Below the pieces are notes generated by a model. The model saw only the letters and a program-made list of their open reading frames with translations, did not search any database and was not told the DNA's origin. A program made the translations under genes and the position numbers. 64,000 bases of DNA from Acinetobacter calcoaceticus (GTDB lineage Bacteria > Pseudomonadota > Gammaproteobacteria > Pseudomonadales > Moraxellaceae), in the NCBI RefSeq assembly GCF_900520355.1, contig NZ_LS999521.1:1054001-1118000 (forward strand), read 5' to 3'. This document shows positions 9,796 to 18,777 of the stretch, piece after piece; the stretch's first letter is position 1, and each line of letters opens with the position of its first letter.

Positions 9796-11094
9796 ATGAG
9801 TTTATCTCCAAAGCAAGAACAGTTATTTAAACAAGCCAGCAAACACATTCCTGGTGGTGTGAACTCTCCAGTACGTGCCTTTAATGGCGTTGGAGGAACA
9901 CCTGTTTTCATCGAGAAAGCGAAAGGTGCATATTTATGGGATGTTGATGGTAAGCGCTATGTTGACTATGTTGGTTCATGGGGACCAATGATTTTGGGTC
10001 ATGCTCATCCTGAGATTATTAAAGCTGTGCAAACTGCTGCCGAAGACGGTTTAAGTTTTGGTGCTCCGACCGTACATGAAACAACGTTGGCAGATATTAT
10101 CTGTGAAATCATGCCATCAATTGAATTGGTACGTATGACGAACTCTGGTACAGAAGCGACTATGACAGCTATTCGTTTAGCACGTGGTTACACTGGCCGT
10201 GACAAAATTGTGAAGTTTGAAGGTTGTTACCATGGTCACTCAGACTCGCTTTTAGTAAAAGCAGGTTCAGGCTTACTCACTCTAGGTGAAGGTGAACCGA
10301 CTTCAAAAGGCGTTCCAGTTGATTTTGCTAAACACACTTTAACGCTGCCTTACAACGATATTGCTGCATTAAAAGAATGTTTTGTGAAGTTCGGTCATGA
10401 GATTGCGGGTGTCATTATTGAGCCTGTCGCAGGTAACATGAATATGGTGAAACCAATCGACGGTTTCTTACAAGCCATTCGTGATGTGTGTGATGAATAT
10501 AAATCTGTCTTTATTATTGATGAAGTGATGACAGGTTTCCGTGTTGCTTTAGGTGGTGCTCAATCGGTTTATAATGTTAAGCCAGACTTAACGACCTTGG
10601 GTAAAATCATTGGCGCAGGCTTACCAGTTGGAGCGTTTGGTGGTAAACGTGAAATCATGGAATGTATCGCACCTTTAGGTGGTGTATACCAAGCAGGTAC
10701 ATTATCTGGCAACCCACTCGCTATGCGTGCTGGTATCGAAATGTTCAAACATTTACGCCAACCAGATTTTTATAGCAAGTTATCTGCTCAGCTTGAAAAG
10801 TTACTTGCAGGTTTGCAAGCGGCAGCTGATGAAGCGGGTATTCCATTTAAAACTCAGCAAGCTGGTGCAATGTTCGGTCTTTACTTCACAAACCAAGAAG
10901 ATATTACAAGCTTCGACTCTATGTTGGCGTGTGATATTGAAGCTTTCAAAAAGTTCTTCCATGGCATGCTAAAACGTGGTGTGAACTTGGCACCGTCAGC
11001 ATTTGAAGCAGGCTTTATTTCATCTGCTCATTCTGATGAAGATATCGCATATACGATTCAAGCTGCAAAAGAAACATTCGCTGAAATGAAGTAA
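9796..11094 (+). CDS. hemL: Glutamate-1-semialdehyde 2,1-aminomutase HemL
   Basis: A 432-residue PLP enzyme of the C5 haem pathway that converts glutamate-1-semialdehyde to 5-aminolevulinate. It has the usual family length. The PLP lysine is K270 in [14 protein letters not shown], the cofactor aspartate lies in [11 protein letters not shown], and the family motifs [11 protein letters not shown] and [10 protein letters not shown] are present. It is probably co-transcribed with thiE and is followed by a strong terminator. Confidence 0.96.
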   Translation: MSLSPKQEQLFKQASKHIPGGVNSPVRAFNGVGGTPVFIEKAKGAYLWDVDGKRYVDYVGSWGPMILGHAHPEIIKAVQTAAEDGLSFGAPTVHETTLADIICEIMPSIELVRMTNSGTEATMTAIRLARGYTGRDKIVKFEGCYHGHSDSLLVKAGSGLLTLGEGEPTSKGVPVDFAKHTLTLPYNDIAALKECFVKFGHEIAGVIIEPVAGNMNMVKPIDGFLQAIRDVCDEYKSVFIIDEVMTGFRVALGGAQSVYNVKPDLTTLGKIIGAGLPVGAFGGKREIMECIAPLGGVYQAGTLSGNPLAMRAGIEMFKHLRQPDFYSKLSAQLEKLLAGLQAAADEAGIPFKTQQAGAMFGLYFTNQEDITSFDSMLACDIEAFKKFFHGMLKRGVNLAPSAFEAGFISSAHSDEDIAYTIQAAKETFAEMK

Positions 11095-11096
11095 GC

Positions 11097-11124
11097 AAAA
11101 AAGCCCGTGTTAAACGGGCTTTTT
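11097..11124 (+). terminator. Terminator after hemL
   Basis: Six A residues, AGCCCGT, short loop, ACGGGCT and a T run. Confidence 0.85.
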
Positions 11125-11155
11125 AATTTGAGCTATTTTTTATTTGTAGAGAACA

Positions 11156-11860
11156 ATGTTTTATCCCTTACCTCGAAAAATCCAATTAGCAGCAAATACT
11201 TCAAATTGGTCAATTGATTCTGCGCAAAGTATATTGCTATTAGTTGGGCTAAATGAGCTTAAAGTTTTACCAGATTGGGCCGGGCAGCCATTAGCCGATC
11301 ATTTAGAATTGCTAAGTAAAAGAGCACAGGCGCTCGAAATTCCAATCATTTTTATTGATGCATCTCAGCTTCAGCAAACCATGTTGCAGCTTGGTCAACA
11401 GTTGTCATCAAATAGTAAAGCCCAAGTTGTGATGGCTGGGCATTTGTCACCTCTATTTAAGCAAGTCATGCAGCTCGTTTTATCGATTACAGATCAGGTG
11501 TGTGTTGTAAATGATGCAATCTTGGCAGGTAATTTAGAACAGCATATCCAGTGGGTTGAAAAGATTAGTTTTGACCATATAAAACATTTAAATACGCAGA
11601 ACTTAATACGGTTGTGGTCTTTAAGTGCACCGTCTGAATATATTCTTTCGGATAAAGGAATTTTATTGGCAATTGCTGAACAGGTTGGGCGGCATCCCAT
11701 GGAAATTCACCCTGAAATTGATTTACGAAACTATGGATTGAATCAATCTACTGTGGATTACCTAGTCGACCTATGGCGTGCAAATGGTGCGAGCCTAAGC
11801 GCTGAAGAGGTGATGCAAGCACCTACATTGCAACATATTATGCAGTTATTGAAGCATTGA
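11156..11860 (+). CDS. Degenerate isochorismatase–aryl carrier protein (EntB/BasF-like pseudoenzyme)
   Basis: A 234-residue protein that aligns end to end with the bifunctional isochorismatase/aryl-carrier proteins of catecholate siderophore systems (EntB, VibB, Acinetobacter BasF). The N-terminus FYPLPRKIQL matches the family's YPLP start. The isochorismatase core keeps its strands (SILLLVGLNEL, AQVVMAGHL, VCVVNDAIL), but the catalytic Asp of the usual LLIxDMQ is Gly31, and the segment carrying the catalytic Lys loop is missing. The carrier domain (about 165-234) retains IDLRNYGLNQSTVDYL, where Gln197 replaces the serine that takes phosphopantetheine. It is predicted inactive in both halves. 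It sits alone between hemL and rluA with no siderophore genes nearby. Comparison sequences are from memory. Confidence 0.7.
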   Translation: MFYPLPRKIQLAANTSNWSIDSAQSILLLVGLNELKVLPDWAGQPLADHLELLSKRAQALEIPIIFIDASQLQQTMLQLGQQLSSNSKAQVVMAGHLSPLFKQVMQLVLSITDQVCVVNDAILAGNLEQHIQWVEKISFDHIKHLNTQNLIRLWSLSAPSEYILSDKGILLAIAEQVGRHPMEIHPEIDLRNYGLNQSTVDYLVDLWRANGASLSAEEVMQAPTLQHIMQLLKH

Positions 11861-11992
11861 TTCACCATAGACCCCTAGTGCTCCATAATATTTGCAAATT
11901 ATGCTGTTAATTTACCCGAACGGCATTGTAATTCGGACGTAAGCTTTTTATTATTGCCCGCTTGTTTTTCATCTTACCTTGGGAATAGAACT

Positions 11993-12631
11993 TTGAGTGA
12001 CTTTCTAAGTGAACATCTGATCTATCGAGATGATGATTTTATGGTGATTCACAAACCTTCGGACATTTTGAGTGTTCCTGGTAAGGGTGATTTACATGAT
12101 AGTGTTTTGACAAGGTTGGTTGCGATTGAACCTAAAACTTTGCTCATTCATCGTCTAGATCGAGATACTTCCGGTATTTTAGTGTTTGGCTTATCTAAAC
12201 GCGGTCAAAGTGCAATTGCACGTCAATTCCAAGACCGTCAAACTTCAAAAATATATGAAGCACTAGTCGCAGGTCATCTAGAAGGTGAGGGTACGGTAGA
12301 CATTCCGGTTATCTATGACCCAAGCCGCCCCCCTCTACATATTGTAGATGCTTCTCATAATAAGCCTGCTTTAACCCATTGGCAGGCTCTAGAACATTTT
12401 CAGATTCAGGGACAGCCGGTAACTCGTGTGAAATTAACACCAATTACCGGCCGATCCCATCAACTCCGTGTACACATGCAATATCTTGGACATCCAATTG
12501 TAGGTGACACGCTGTATGCAACAGCGGAGCAGCAACTTGTTCCGCGTTTGTGTTTGCATGCCAAACAGTTAAGTTTTAATCATCCTGTCACAGCGGAAAT
12601 ATTAACTTTTAACTGTCCTGTACCGTTTTAA
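11993..12631 (+). CDS. rluA: RluA-family pseudouridine synthase (dual 23S rRNA/tRNA)
   Basis: A protein of about 212 residues that isomerises uridines; the E. coli RluA equivalent acts on 23S rRNA U746 and tRNA U32. The catalytic aspartate is D56 in HRLDRDTSGILV, and the KPSDILSVPG and ITGRSHQLRVHM motifs match RluA in spacing and length. No ATG lies before the conserved start region. TTG 11993 is preferred, with GGGAA at 11981-11985 ahead of it; TTG 11954 is an alternative adding 13 residues. The RluA rather than RluC/D assignment rests on the small size and lack of an S4 domain. Confidence 0.85.
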   Translation: MSDFLSEHLIYRDDDFMVIHKPSDILSVPGKGDLHDSVLTRLVAIEPKTLLIHRLDRDTSGILVFGLSKRGQSAIARQFQDRQTSKIYEALVAGHLEGEGTVDIPVIYDPSRPPLHIVDASHNKPALTHWQALEHFQIQGQPVTRVKLTPITGRSHQLRVHMQYLGHPIVGDTLYATAEQQLVPRLCLHAKQLSFNHPVTAEILTFNCPVPF

Positions 12632-12720
12632 TGTAAAAAACTTTTGATGAGTAATTTTTTGTAGTAAAGCTATTTAATTGGTTTTTGCTTCAAAATTTTC
12701 CTTTAAAGACTACATAAAAA

Positions 12721-12746
12721 GATGCAAAAATAAGCTAATTTGCATC
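12721..12746. promoter_or_regulatory. Perfect inverted repeat upstream of rapA
   Basis: GATGCAAA and TTTGCATC are separated by 10 bases, about 47 bp ahead of the rapA start and just before a -10-like TACAAT at 12748-12753. With no T run it is more likely an operator or leader hairpin than a terminator. The binding factor is unknown. Confidence 0.45.
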
Positions 12747-12793
12747 GTACAATATGTAGTATGTAGCGCGAACTTAAGAGAAAGGTGGAAAAA

Positions 12794-15622
12794 TTGCAGC
12801 AGTATGCTATTGGTCAACGTTGGCTATCAGACACAGAAACTGAGCTCGGTTTAGGTGTTCTTATTGAGGTAGATGAAAGATCTGTCAGCATTTTATTCCC
12901 CAAAAGTGATGAGACACGTGTATATGCACGTAATAATGCTCCGCTCTCTCGTATCATCTTTAACACCAATGATGAAGTTCAAGATCAGGAAGGTAAGAAG
13001 TGGATTGTTGAGTCTATTGAAGACCGTCATGGTGTTTTGCGTTATAACGTGATTCGTACATTAGAAAATGGCGAACAAGAACGTAAAGCGCTGAATGAGA
13101 CACGTATTGGTGCACAAATCCAGCTATCGAAGCCTTTAGACCGTTTGCTTGCAAGTCAGGTTGACTATAAAGAGTGGTATGACCTGCGCATTGAAGCTAT
13201 GTTAATGCAAGCACAAATGCAAAACAGCCCTCTACGCGGTATGGTTGGTGCGCGTGTTGGTTTAATTCCACATCAGCTTTATATCGCACATGAAGTAGGT
13301 AAACGTTTTGCACCCCGTGTTTTGCTTGCCGATGAAGTGGGCTTGGGTAAAACAATTGAAGCTGGCTTAATTATCCACCAACAGCTTAAAACCGGACGCT
13401 CAGAACGAATTCTTATTTTAGTCCCTGATTCTCTACAGTATCAGTGGATGATTGAAATGCGCCGTCGTTTTAATTTGCAATTCTCTCTTTTCGATTTAAC
13501 ACGCACCGCATCTATTAAAGAACATGACCCAGAACTCAACCCATTCTTAACCGAGCAATGCATTATTGCGAGTGTTGATTTAATGGTTGACCATGATGAT
13601 TTGCGCGAGCAAGCAATCGAAGCTGGTTTTGATTTACTCGTGGTCGATGAAGCACATCATTTGATGTGGAGCGAAGAAGAAGGCGGTAATGACCGTTACG
13701 ATTTAATCGAAGAATTAGCTGAAAATACGGCAGGGGTATTGTTGCTGACTGCAACGCCTGAACAATTGGGTGTGGAAAGCCATTTCGCACGTTTACGTTT
13801 ACTTGATCCGCAGCGTTTTAGTAGTTTAGAGCGCTTCTTAGACGAAGAAACTCAGTACCAGCAGACTGCAAAAATTGCTGAAGCGCTCATGTCTGATCAA
13901 CCTTTAACTCCTGAGCATTTATCTGCTTTAGAGGGATTATTAGGGCATAGTATTGAAGACCAGCCTGAACAACGCTTTAGAGCAATTCACGAGTTATTAG
14001 ACCGTCATGGTACGGGTCGTATTTTATTCCGTAATACGCGTGAAGCAATTCAAGGCTTTCCGGGTCGTGATTGTCAGCCAGCACCATTACCAGCACCAGA
14101 AGATTGGTCAAAAGATGGAAAATTGCGTGAGCAGATGTGGCCTGAAGAAGCACAACTTGATGGTTCATGGATGCAAAATGACCCACGTGTACTATGGGTA
14201 ATGGAAGTTCTGCGCAAAGATCTCAAGCATAAAAAAGTGCTTTTAATTGCGCGTAGTGGACCCGTTGTTGAAGCTTTAGAAAATGTATTGCGTTTGCATG
14301 CAGGCATTCGTACTGCAATGTTCCATGAAGGCATGAGCTTACTTGAGCGTGACCAAGCGGCTGCTTATTTTGCTGAAGAAAGCTATGGTGCACAAATTCT
14401 ACTGTGTTCTGAAATTGGTTCTGAAGGCCGTAATTTCCAATTCGCCAGTGATCTAATTTTATTTGATCTACCCGCTAACCCAGATGTTTTAGAGCAACGT
14501 ATCGGGCGTCTAGACCGTATTGGTCAAGAAAACCGTATTCAGATTCATGTGCCATATCTTGTAGGAACAGCTCAAGAACGTATGTTCCGTTGGTACAATG
14601 AAGCACTTAATATTTTCAGCAATATTTCGCCAACAGCACAAACGTTGCAAGAAAACTTTATTGTTGAATTAAAAGACTGTTTGCTTGCAGACCAAGGTCA
14701 AACTTTTGAAGATTTGCTTGAAGAAGTGAATGTTCAACGTCAAGCCTTAGAAGCTGAACTTCAAGCAGGGCGAGACCGCTTACTTGAATATAACTCATGT
14801 CGTCCAATCGTGGCGCAAGAGATTGTTCAGGCCTTAGAAGATTATGATGACAATACAACGCTACCAATGTTTGTGAAGCGTTTCATGTCATCAACCAATA
14901 TCGACTTTGATGAGCAAAGTAACGGTACTGTAATTATTCGTCCAACAGACCAAATGCAAGTGCAAGGTTTGGCGCTAGACGAAGAAGGCATGACAGCAAC
15001 GTTCTATCGTGATCAGGCTCAGCTTCGTGAAGATGCTCAATATTTAACTTTAGAGCATCCATTCATTGAAAGTGTAATGGAAATGATCCGTACGCAATCA
15101 TTTGGTAGTACCAATGTTGCTGTACTCAAATCCAATGCGTTAAAGCAAGGTTCAGTACTAATCGAAGTATGGTTTAAAGTCGATGTAGTTGCACCTAAAG
15201 CATTGAACTTGCCATCGAGCTTACCTAAGCAGTTAATTCGGGTATTGTTAAGTGAAAATGGTCAGGACTTATCTGAAAAGATTGATCCAGCTATTCTAAA
15301 ACCATATTTACATCACTTAGATGGCAATAGCTGTCGTCAGGTGGTTAAAGCTCGCCGTGATATTATTGAGCAACGTTATAAACAAGCGTTGGATATCGCA
15401 AAGGTTGATTTGCCACAGCTTCAGCAACAAGCAAAAGAACATTATGGCAATAAATGGCAATATGAAATTGACCGTTTAACTTATCTAAAACAGTTCAACC
15501 CAAGTATTCGTCAAGATGAAATTGAACGTTTGCAAAAGCTGCAAAAAGAAGGTTTGAGCTTGCTGGATGGTTTAACTGTTACACCGGAAGCAATTCAAGT
15601 ATTAGTTGTGGTTAAGCCATAA
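12794..15622 (+). CDS. rapA: RNA polymerase-associated ATPase RapA (HepA)
   Basis: A 942-residue Swi2/Snf2-type ATPase that recycles RNA polymerase after transcription. Two N-terminal beta-barrel (Tudor-like) segments cover residues 1-105. The ATPase core has Walker A in LADEVGLGKT (residues 178-187), DEAH at 285-288, and motif VI QRIGRLDRIGQ in the second RecA lobe; the RapA-specific C-terminal half follows. TTG 12794 gives the start MQQYAIGQRWLSD, which matches RapA proteins, and AGGTGG lies about 5 bases upstream. The in-frame GTG at 12785 is less likely. It is flanked by an upstream palindrome and a downstream terminator. Confidence 0.93.
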   Translation: MQQYAIGQRWLSDTETELGLGVLIEVDERSVSILFPKSDETRVYARNNAPLSRIIFNTNDEVQDQEGKKWIVESIEDRHGVLRYNVIRTLENGEQERKALNETRIGAQIQLSKPLDRLLASQVDYKEWYDLRIEAMLMQAQMQNSPLRGMVGARVGLIPHQLYIAHEVGKRFAPRVLLADEVGLGKTIEAGLIIHQQLKTGRSERILILVPDSLQYQWMIEMRRRFNLQFSLFDLTRTASIKEHDPELNPFLTEQCIIASVDLMVDHDDLREQAIEAGFDLLVVDEAHHLMWSEEEGGNDRYDLIEELAENTAGVLLLTATPEQLGVESHFARLRLLDPQRFSSLERFLDEETQYQQTAKIAEALMSDQPLTPEHLSALEGLLGHSIEDQPEQRFRAIHELLDRHGTGRILFRNTREAIQGFPGRDCQPAPLPAPEDWSKDGKLREQMWPEEAQLDGSWMQNDPRVLWVMEVLRKDLKHKKVLLIARSGPVVEALENVLRLHAGIRTAMFHEGMSLLERDQAAAYFAEESYGAQILLCSEIGSEGRNFQFASDLILFDLPANPDVLEQRIGRLDRIGQENRIQIHVPYLVGTAQERMFRWYNEALNIFSNISPTAQTLQENFIVELKDCLLADQGQTFEDLLEEVNVQRQALEAELQAGRDRLLEYNSCRPIVAQEIVQALEDYDDNTTLPMFVKRFMSSTNIDFDEQSNGTVIIRPTDQMQVQGLALDEEGMTATFYRDQAQLREDAQYLTLEHPFIESVMEMIRTQSFGSTNVAVLKSNALKQGSVLIEVWFKVDVVAPKALNLPSSLPKQLIRVLLSENGQDLSEKIDPAILKPYLHHLDGNSCRQVVKARRDIIEQRYKQALDIAKVDLPQLQQQAKEHYGNKWQYEIDRLTYLKQFNPSIRQDEIERLQKLQKEGLSLLDGLTVTPEAIQVLVVVKP

Positions 15623-15634
15623 TTAACTCAAAAT

Positions 15635-15664
15635 AAAAAAAGCGCCTAGAGGGCGCTTTTTTTA
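15635..15664 (+). terminator. Terminator between rapA and the convergent AI-2E-type gene
   Basis: Six A residues, AGCGCC, loop TAGAG, GGCGCT and a T run; it can work in both directions. Confidence 0.85.
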
Positions 15665-15679
15665 TAGACCAATTTAGAA

Positions 15680-16696
15680 TTAGATGAGACCAGCATCTTT
15701 CAGTTCTAATTTTAAATATGCATAGAAAATTGGAGCTGCGATTAAACCGCCTAAGCCAAAAATTGATTCAAATACCAGCATTGCTAATAAAATCTCCCAT
15801 GCATTTGCATTGATTTTATGTCCAATAATTTTAGCATTAACAAAATATTCAAGTTTGTGAACGAGAACGAGATAAAGTAATGCTGTTCCTGCTAGTCCGA
15901 GGGAAACAGTAAGAGCGGCAATGAACGTTAATGTATTAGAAATAAGATTACCTAAAATTGGAATCAGTCCAAACATGAAGGTCAAAATCGTTAGAGTTTT
16001 GGCAAAAGGTAGATGGACCCCCCAAAGTGGTAATAAAATAAAGGCGAATAAAATAAAGAGTAGCGTATTAATTGCTGAAATTTTTATTTGTGCAAAAACA
16101 ACGTTTTTAAATGAAATTGATAATTTTTGAATACGTTGGATCAGAAGAGACTTAAAAACAGGCTGGGGAGTACGGCGGTGAAAACCGTGTATAGCGACCA
16201 AAATACCGATAATAAGGCCCATAACCATTGTTACAAAGTTATGTAAGATATCAGAACTTGTATTTTTTAATATGGTCACGTTATCTTTCATAAACGCGAA
16301 AATTTCGTCTTTTAATTCTGTCACGCTATCGGGAATATAACCCGGAAGATATTTACTAATTTCAGCTTGTAAATGCAGTAGTGTTTGATCGACTTTACTG
16401 TTGATATTATGGATGCCTACGCCTTTTAAATCATGGACGACAAAACTAATCAGACTTGTAATGAAAAAACCAATAAGTGAAATGGTGACAATACTTAATA
16501 AAATACTAATAAAGATGCGGGCTCTTTGACCATCAATATAACGTTCTACAACCGAGCTTAAGCTAATAATAATTTCATAAATAAGAAAGCCTGCAAAAAA
16601 ACTTGCTAATAGATGTAATGGGATAACCGAAAGCAAAAAGATGCCCATAAGAATGTAGCTTGCAATCAGACTTGGACGATTATTCAAATTTTGCAT
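15680..16696 (-). CDS. AI-2E family transporter (TqsA/PerM-like permease)
   Basis: A 338-residue polytopic inner-membrane protein. Hydrophobic helices occupy the first 80 residues, followed by a soluble stretch (about 90-150) and at least four further helices. The late motifs LPFAKTLTILTFMFGLIPILGNL and the ending FGLGGLIAAPIFYAYLKLEL are typical of the AI-2E/PerM family. Members have been linked to autoinducer-2 export, solute efflux and Na+/H+ antiport, so the substrate here is open. The start has AGGGAT 6 bases upstream. No luxS or related gene is nearby. Confidence 0.85.
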   Translation of the reverse strand: MQNLNNRPSLIASYILMGIFLLSVIPLHLLASFFAGFLIYEIIISLSSVVERYIDGQRARIFISILLSIVTISLIGFFITSLISFVVHDLKGVGIHNINSKVDQTLLHLQAEISKYLPGYIPDSVTELKDEIFAFMKDNVTILKNTSSDILHNFVTMVMGLIIGILVAIHGFHRRTPQPVFKSLLIQRIQKLSISFKNVVFAQIKISAINTLLFILFAFILLPLWGVHLPFAKTLTILTFMFGLIPILGNLISNTLTFIAALTVSLGLAGTALLYLVLVHKLEYFVNAKIIGHKINANAWEILLAMLVFESIFGLGGLIAAPIFYAYLKLELKDAGLI

Positions 16697-16822
16697 GTTG
16701 ATCCCTGAGATCGTGGGGAATATAGAAGAAAGAGCAAATGGACTAATTATTTATACTCTCGCAAGCTATTAGCTTCAATCGATGAGTTATATTTTTTCTG
16801 AAAAATAGAGGAGTTAGGTGCA

Positions 16823-16851
16823 AAAATGGCCTGTTCATCAACAAGCCATTC
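16823..16851 (-). terminator. Terminator of the minus-strand TetR gene
   Basis: Read on the minus strand, AATGGCTTGTT, a four-base loop, then AACAGGCCATT with one imperfect pair, followed by a T run. Confidence 0.6.
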
Positions 16852-16862
16852 ATTAAATCATT

Positions 16863-17558
16863 TTAACGAATTTTTGCTTCATCCAAATGACGAGCACCTT
16901 CTAAAATCATTCGAATCATGATCATGGTCTGTTCAGCAAGTTCTGACCTTTGCTCAATAGGAAGGTCAATCGCTTTTGCGCCCATGTGAAACACAAGTTG
17001 TGTAATTGCTTTTGCAACAAGTTCTGGATGGTATAGATGATTGTTATTTAGGCGCTCTAATCGTATTAAATCTTCTTGTAGCTCTTGTTGAAAGAAGTTT
17101 AATTGACGTTCAACTGCGGCTTTATAAGAGGCAGAGCCTGTAAAACCTTCGCGTAATAATAAACTTAAGTTACCCTCATCGGCATCGAGCTGCTGAAGAA
17201 AAATATCGACAGAACTACGGATAATACTTTCTTGTAAGGATGCGCGTAGGCGAGCGTGGCGAATAATTTTACGTAAGACAATACCAGCTCGGTCAATTAA
17301 AGAAATTGCTAACTCATCAATATCTTTAAAATGTCGATAAAAACTATTTGGCGCAATACCAGCTTCTCTGGCTACCTCACGTAAGCTTAAAGAGGCAATA
17401 CTTTTTTGTGGGCCAATTAGATTTAAAGCAGCTTGAAAAAGTTCTTCTTTAGTAATAGTCGCTTTTCTTCCCACAGAACGCGTAGCTGTTTTAATTTCAA
17501 TGACATCTTGTTGTCGAGGTGTGTCATTCAGGTTCTGAGAAAGTGAAGATTGGGTCAT
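16863..17558 (-). CDS. TetR-family repressor of the adjacent desaturase operon (FabR/DesT-like)
   Basis: A 231-residue TetR-type regulator. The helix-turn-helix lies around residues 35-80 and ends SLREVAREAGIAPNSFYRHFKDIDELAIS, close to FabR/DesT proteins that sense acyl-CoA saturation and control unsaturated fatty acid synthesis. It is divergent from a ferredoxin reductase and a fatty-acid desaturase, the same arrangement as Pseudomonas desT–desCB, which supports the assignment. ATG 17558 is chosen over the TTG three codons upstream. The shared intergenic region contains palindromes likely to be its operator. Confidence 0.82.
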   Translation of the reverse strand: MTQSSLSQNLNDTPRQQDVIEIKTATRSVGRKATITKEELFQAALNLIGPQKSIASLSLREVAREAGIAPNSFYRHFKDIDELAISLIDRAGIVLRKIIRHARLRASLQESIIRSSVDIFLQQLDADEGNLSLLLREGFTGSASYKAAVERQLNFFQQELQEDLIRLERLNNNHLYHPELVAKAITQLVFHMGAKAIDLPIEQRSELAEQTMIMIRMILEGARHLDEAKIR

Positions 17559-17636
17559 GCTGTTCAATATATTTGTAAACTCTCAGGATTATAGCCTTAG
17601 AAGCTGAACTTGTGAAATTGTAATTAAAAGTACAGG

Positions 17637-17666
17637 TGTATATACAAATATATATACATGTGTATA
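17637..17666. promoter_or_regulatory. Candidate operator/promoter between tetR (FabR/DesT-like) and the desaturase operon
   Basis: A perfect palindrome TGTATATACA (17637-17646) is followed by a near-palindrome TATACATGTGTATA (17653-17666) that overlaps a -10-like TATAAT (17663-17668) about 30 bp before the reductase start. Binding by the adjacent TetR protein would block both promoters. This is inferred from position and symmetry only. Confidence 0.5.
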
Positions 17667-17697
17667 ATAATTAAAAAAGAGCGATAGAGCCCCAGCT

Positions 17698-18765
17698 ATG
17701 CAAGTAATCGAAAAGAGAAATTCTCTATTCAATTCATTGACACAAGCCATATTTGATAGAGATACGGCTAACTTCTGGCTACAAAAAGTTAATCCTTTAT
17801 GGTCTGTGAAACATGGGCTTGTTCAAATTGTAAAAAAAGAATTTGTCGCTCATGATATGGTAAGTCTTACACTAAAATGTAACCGTTTAGTGAAAGTAGG
17901 TGTTGCTGGTCAGCATCATCCTGTCATTGTTGAAATTGCTGGTCGTCGTTATGAACGTACTTATAGCTTGACGCAAATTGACGAACAACATTTACGTTTA
18001 ACGATTAAAAAAGTTGCTGATGGCATCGTCAGTAATTGGTTTATGACTGAAAGCCAAATTGGCGATGTTTTTGAGCTTGGTCAGCCTTATGGCGACATGC
18101 AACAAAATATTAAAACACCGAAATTAATTATGCTGGCTGCGGGTAGTGGTATTACACCAATGTTGAGCTTAATCACTGCTATTAAGCAAAGCCAGCAGTT
18201 AGATAAAGTTCAAGTGCAGCTTTTATATTGGGTGAAGCAACGTTCAGATGCAGCTTTTATTGAATACTTTGAAAAAGTTGCACAGCAATTCCCAAATTTT
18301 AGTTATCAGGTTTTCTATACGCAAGAAACACCAAATGATGAACGTTTAAATGCAGAGCATTTAGCATTAGCAGACGATTTGGAAAATAGCACTATATATG
18401 CGTGTGGACCTTCTGGTTTCGTTTCAACAGTGGAACAGCTTTTTGAAAAAGCACCGACTGTATTAACAGAAGCTTTTAGTTTAACTCGCGATAGTACGGC
18501 TGAAGTTGGTTATGTAAATGTCACATTAACCCAGTCTAATAAGGTCATTGCAATTCCAAAAGGCGAATCAATTTTGGTGAGTCTGGAACATGAAGGCCTT
18601 AAGCCAACACATGGCTGTCGTATGGGAATTTGTAATAAGTGCGTTTGTAGTAAAGCTCAAGGCTCTACACGTAACTTACTCAACGGTAGCGAAAATACCG
18701 AACCAAGCCAATTACTCAAAATTTGTGTGAACTCAGCACAATCTGATCTAGTTATTGATCTTTAA
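17698..18765 (+). CDS. Ferredoxin–NAD(P)H reductase, electron donor to the acyl desaturase
   Basis: A 355-residue three-part flavoprotein. The FAD-binding barrel carries RYERTYSLTQ, the NAD-binding lobe carries MLAAGSGITPMLSLI and YACGPSGFV, and a C-terminal plant-type [2Fe-2S] domain has cysteines 307, 312, 315 and 343 in the expected C-x4-C-x2-C-xn-C spacing. It passes electrons from NAD(P)H to the membrane di-iron desaturase encoded 12 bp downstream. This matches the DesB role in the Pseudomonas desCB pair. It is probably controlled by the divergent TetR gene. Confidence 0.88.
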   Translation: MQVIEKRNSLFNSLTQAIFDRDTANFWLQKVNPLWSVKHGLVQIVKKEFVAHDMVSLTLKCNRLVKVGVAGQHHPVIVEIAGRRYERTYSLTQIDEQHLRLTIKKVADGIVSNWFMTESQIGDVFELGQPYGDMQQNIKTPKLIMLAAGSGITPMLSLITAIKQSQQLDKVQVQLLYWVKQRSDAAFIEYFEKVAQQFPNFSYQVFYTQETPNDERLNAEHLALADDLENSTIYACGPSGFVSTVEQLFEKAPTVLTEAFSLTRDSTAEVGYVNVTLTQSNKVIAIPKGESILVSLEHEGLKPTHGCRMGICNKCVCSKAQGSTRNLLNGSENTEPSQLLKICVNSAQSDLVIDL

Positions 18766-18777
18766 GAGAGAACTTTT

